From an uncultured Eubacterium sp. (GTDB lineage: Bacteria > Bacillota > Clostridia > Lachnospirales > Lachnospiraceae), in NCBI GenBank assembly GCA_910579145.1, contig CAJTTQ010000002.1:1-64000 (forward strand): a DNA stretch of 64,000 nucleotides, read 5' to 3'. Below the pieces are notes generated by a model, which saw only the letters and a list, made by a program, of their open reading frames with translations, was not told the DNA's origin and made no database searches. The position numbers and the translations under genes are program-made. Of this stretch, positions 61,400 through 64,000 are shown one piece after another (position 1 is the first letter of the stretch; each line of letters begins with the position of its first letter).

Positions 61400-62503
61400 A
61401 TGGTTGAACTGGATAATTATAAAACGGAACTTGCTTCGTATGAGGAACCGCTCCGTGAAGTGAGGGATTCCCTGAACCTCGGGGATAAGCGGTTCCGGAT
61501 CGAAGAATTGGAAAAGAATATGGAGGCCCCTGATTTTTGGGATGACGCGGAAAAGGCGAGCCAGTCGATGAAAGAGGTCAAGGAACTGAAGGACATCGTG
61601 GGCCGTGCGGACGGATTGAGCGGCAAGTACGAAGACATCATGACGCTGATCGAGATGGCGTACGAGGAGGAAGACGAGGAGCTTGTCGCGGAAACGGGGC
61701 AGGAATTAAGCGAATTTATACAGGAATTCGAAGATCTCAGGATCACGACGATGCTCAAAGGAGAGTATGACGACAGTAACGCCATCCTGACGCTCCACGC
61801 CGGAGCCGGCGGCACAGAGAGTTGTGACTGGGCGAGCATGCTCTGCCGCATGTACCAGCGCTGGGCCGAGAAAAAAGGGTACTCGGTGGAGATGCTCGAC
61901 TTCCTTGACGGCGATGAGGCGGGACTCAAATCGGTGACGCTGCAGATCAACGGCCTGAACGCGTACGGTTATCTGAAAAGTGAGCACGGCGTACACCGTC
62001 TCGTGCGGATCTCGCCGTTCAACGCGGCGGGTAAGCGGCAGACATCGTTTGTGTCGTGTGACGTCATGCCGGACATCGAGCAGGATGTGGATATCGAAAT
62101 TGCCGACGATGACATCCGTATCGATACGTACCGTTCGAGCGGCGCCGGCGGACAGCATATCAATAAAACGTCCTCGGCCATCCGTATCACCCATTTTCCG
62201 ACCGGCATCGTCGTCCAGTGTCAAAATGAGCGCTCCCAGCATATGAATAAAGACAAGGCGATGCAGATGTTAAAAGCCAAGCTGTTCCTGCTCAAACAGC
62301 AGGAAAACCTGGAAAAGGAATCGGACATACGTGGGGAGCAGAAGGAGATCGGCTGGGGCAATCAGATCCGGTCTTATGTCATGCAGCCGTATACGATGGT
62401 GAAAGACCATCGGACGAATGTGGAGTCTGGAAATGTAGGCGCGGTGCTCGACGGGGAACTGGATACATTTATCAACGGCTACCTGAAATGGATCAATAGC
62501 TAA
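61400..62503 (+). CDS. prfB: Peptide chain release factor 2
   Basis: 367 aa. It has the SPF-type anticodon-reading region (KSEHGVHRLVRISPFNAAGKRQTSFVSC) and the GGQ motif in SSGAGGQHINKTSSAIRITH. It recognises UAA and UGA. The reading frame is continuous from ATG 61400 (AGGAGG six bases upstream). There is no in-frame TGA near codon 25, so the usual autoregulatory +1 frameshift is absent. It follows secA, as in most Firmicutes. Confidence 0.96.
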   Translation: MVELDNYKTELASYEEPLREVRDSLNLGDKRFRIEELEKNMEAPDFWDDAEKASQSMKEVKELKDIVGRADGLSGKYEDIMTLIEMAYEEEDEELVAETGQELSEFIQEFEDLRITTMLKGEYDDSNAILTLHAGAGGTESCDWASMLCRMYQRWAEKKGYSVEMLDFLDGDEAGLKSVTLQINGLNAYGYLKSEHGVHRLVRISPFNAAGKRQTSFVSCDVMPDIEQDVDIEIADDDIRIDTYRSSGAGGQHINKTSSAIRITHFPTGIVVQCQNERSQHMNKDKAMQMLKAKLFLLKQQENLEKESDIRGEQKEIGWGNQIRSYVMQPYTMVKDHRTNVESGNVGAVLDGELDTFINGYLKWINS

Positions 62504-62533
62504 CGCAGCATAGATGTACGGAGGTGTTTTCGA

Positions 62534-63046
62534 GTGAAAGAGATCATTGTCTTTTTTCTGAACGGAAAGAAATACGGAGTGGAGATCAGCGGGATGCAGA
62601 GTCTCGAAAGTTATCAGGATGCGAGTCCGCTTCCAGAGGCACCGGAGGGGATACTCGGGACGGTAGAGATCCGGGGAGAGATCTTTCCGGTTTTGGACAT
62701 CCACGCAAAACTGGGAGCAGGTGCATCGGTAGAGCGCAAGAAGATACTGTTGTTCCGCACGGGGGCGGGCATCATCGCCTGTGTCGTGGACGGAGTTGGC
62801 AAGGTATTCCGGGCGGAGGGGGATAATGTGCAGTCATTCCCCAAGATCGCTACATCAGAGGATACCGACTTTGTGGATTTTGTCGTGCGGATGGATCAGG
62901 AACTGATCGTCGTCGTGAAGCCGGATGCGCTTTTGACAAAGAAGCAGGAGGAGTGGCTCAGGACCATTGATTTTTCTGAAATAAAGGAAAAACAGGAAAA
63001 GGAAAAGCAGGAAAAAGAAGAACAGGAAGAGGAAGAAGAGGAATAG
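62534..63046 (+). CDS. CheW-like domain protein
   Basis: 170 aa with a GTG start and GGAGGT upstream. A single CheW-like fold covers about 1-135 (IVFFLNGKKYGVEISGMQSLESYQD, EGILGTVEIRGEIFPVLDIHAKLG, VVDGVGKVFRAEGDNVQ). A charged tail (EKQEKEKQEKEEQEEEEEE) follows. CheW proteins couple receptors to CheA. No che genes are near, so its partner is unknown. It lies 16 bases before hom. Confidence 0.85.
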   Translation: MKEIIVFFLNGKKYGVEISGMQSLESYQDASPLPEAPEGILGTVEIRGEIFPVLDIHAKLGAGASVERKKILLFRTGAGIIACVVDGVGKVFRAEGDNVQSFPKIATSEDTDFVDFVVRMDQELIVVVKPDALLTKKQEEWLRTIDFSEIKEKQEKEKQEKEEQEEEEEE

Positions 63047-63062
63047 AAAGGTTTGGTGTTTT

Positions 63063-64000
63063 ATGAAAATTGCAGTATTAGGTTATGGAACGATCGGTTC
63101 CGGCGTCGTCGAGGTGGTGGAAAAAAATGCCGCCAGCATTGAAAAACGTGCCGGGGAAAAGATCGAAGTAAAATATGTTTTAGATTTAAGGGAATTTCCA
63201 GGCGATCCGGTGCAGGATATATTAGTCCACGATTATTCCGTGATCGCGGAAGATGAGGAAATCGGGGTCATTGTTGAGACGATGGGCGGCACGAAGCCGG
63301 CGTATGATTTTGTGAAGACGGCTCTTCTGAATGGAAAAAGCGTCTGCACGTCAAACAAGGAACTGGTGGCGGCACACGGCGCCGAGCTGATCCAGATCGC
63401 AGAAGACAAACAGGTCAATTTCTTCTTTGAGGCGAGCGTGGGCGGCGGCATCCCGATCATACGGCCATTGAACCAGTGCATTACGGCCGATGAGATCGAG
63501 CAGATCAACGGGATCCTCAATGGAACGACGAACTTTATCCTTTCGAAAATGGCAGACGAGGGAGCCGATTTTGAGGATGTACTGAAAGAGGCGCAGCAAC
63601 TTGGCTATGCGGAGAAGGATCCGACGGCGGATGTCGAAGGATATGACGCCTGCCGTAAGATTGCGATCCTGACATCCCTCGCGTACGGAAAACAGGTAGA
63701 TTATGAGGATATTTACACCGAGGGGATCACGAAAATAACGGCCAGCGATTTTAAATACGCGAAACAAGCGGGTCTGGCGATCAAGATATTTGGAATGAGT
63801 AAAAAAGTGGGAAGCAGCGTGTATGCGATGGTTGCGCCGCAGATGATCGGGAGCGGACATCCGTTGTACAGCGTAAACGGCGTGTTCAATGGCATTTCCG
63901 TAAAGGGCAACATGCTCGGAGATGTGATGTTTTACGGGGCCGGAGCCGGCAAACTTCCGACGGCGAGCGCGGTTGTGGCAGATGTCGTGGCAGCCGTGAA
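63063..64000 (+). CDS. hom: Homoserine dehydrogenase, 3' end outside the window
   Basis: Partial, about 312 residues read. It starts MKIAVLGYGTIGSGVVEVVE (NAD(P)-binding loop), then TSNKELVAAHGAELI, EASVGGGIPIIRPLNQ, GILNGTTNFILSKM and DPTADVEGYDACRKIAIL. It makes homoserine from aspartate semialdehyde for threonine and methionine. The catalytic core is present; the C-terminal ACT domain would lie past the window. GAAAGG lies about 11 bases before the ATG. Confidence 0.95.
   Translation, partial: MKIAVLGYGTIGSGVVEVVEKNAASIEKRAGEKIEVKYVLDLREFPGDPVQDILVHDYSVIAEDEEIGVIVETMGGTKPAYDFVKTALLNGKSVCTSNKELVAAHGAELIQIAEDKQVNFFFEASVGGGIPIIRPLNQCITADEIEQINGILNGTTNFILSKMADEGADFEDVLKEAQQLGYAEKDPTADVEGYDACRKIAILTSLAYGKQVDYEDIYTEGITKITASDFKYAKQAGLAIKIFGMSKKVGSSVYAMVAPQMIGSGHPLYSVNGVFNGISVKGNMLGDVMFYGAGAGKLPTASAVVADVVAAV

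Overview
The window looks like chromosome from a spore-forming gut Lachnospiraceae/Clostridia-type Firmicute. The evidence is dipicolinate synthase (dpaA/dpaB), a SpoVAF/GerA-family germination protein, the spoIIAA-spoIIAB-sigF operon, a large Bacillus-type SRP RNA with Alu domain, a valine T-box leader, the order hpf-secA-prfB, many sigma-A promoters of the form TTGACA-17-TATAAT, and strong AGGAGG ribosome-binding sites. Most genes lie on the + strand. There is no rRNA operon, CRISPR array, prophage or intact insertion sequence.

Layout. 0-3 kb: a YgjP-like metallopeptidase, a BspA-type leucine-rich surface protein and a PepSY lipoprotein. 3.1-6.5 kb (- strand): asnB behind dpaB and dpaA. 6.55-6.87 kb: SRP RNA with its own promoter. 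6.9-11.3 kb: a two-gene unit of unknown function, a cyclic-nucleotide-binding-like protein followed by a TPR protein whose C-terminus is a degenerate CbbX/SpoVK-like AAA+ domain. 11.3-18 kb: flavin reductase, murA, and a MoxR/DUF58/transglutaminase operon. 18-27 kb: a 50-aa gene, spoVAF, a secreted GH30 glucuronoxylanase, DUF4250, an acetyltransferase, an acyl-ACP thioesterase, a CvfB-like S1 protein and a DinG-type helicase. 27-38 kb is a signalling block: a receiver protein, a PocR-type hybrid kinase, a membrane MutS-like ATPase, an OmpR/kinase pair, a VanY-like carboxypeptidase and a hemerythrin/CheX/receiver protein. Four tRNAs follow.

38.4-42.1 kb is a zone of decay: remnants of a Crp/Fnr regulator, a MATE exporter, a lipoprotein and an AraC regulator surround an intact ClC channel gene. 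42-50.6 kb: an acetyltransferase, an Rpn-family nuclease, T-box-valS, a zinc-ribbon/TPR membrane protein, the sigma-F operon and tRNA-Arg. 50.6-57 kb: a GH36 alpha-galactosidase, a ydjG-ydjH-ydjI-like membrane module without pspA, and an rRNA-type methyltransferase. 57-64 kb: four same-strand DnaA boxes upstream of hpf, a previously unannotated tandem type I toxin-antitoxin-like array (one intact and two decayed copies), secA, prfB without the programmed frameshift, a CheW-like protein and the start of homoserine dehydrogenase.

The strongest candidates for something new are the toxin/antisense array at 57.84-58.51 kb, the dead AAA+ protein with its partner at 6.9-11.3 kb, the DnaA-box cluster at 57.08-57.15 kb, and a family of perfect hairpins with three-base loops in intergenic gaps between 48.7 and 61.4 kb. 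All functions are inferred by reading the sequence; no database search was run.
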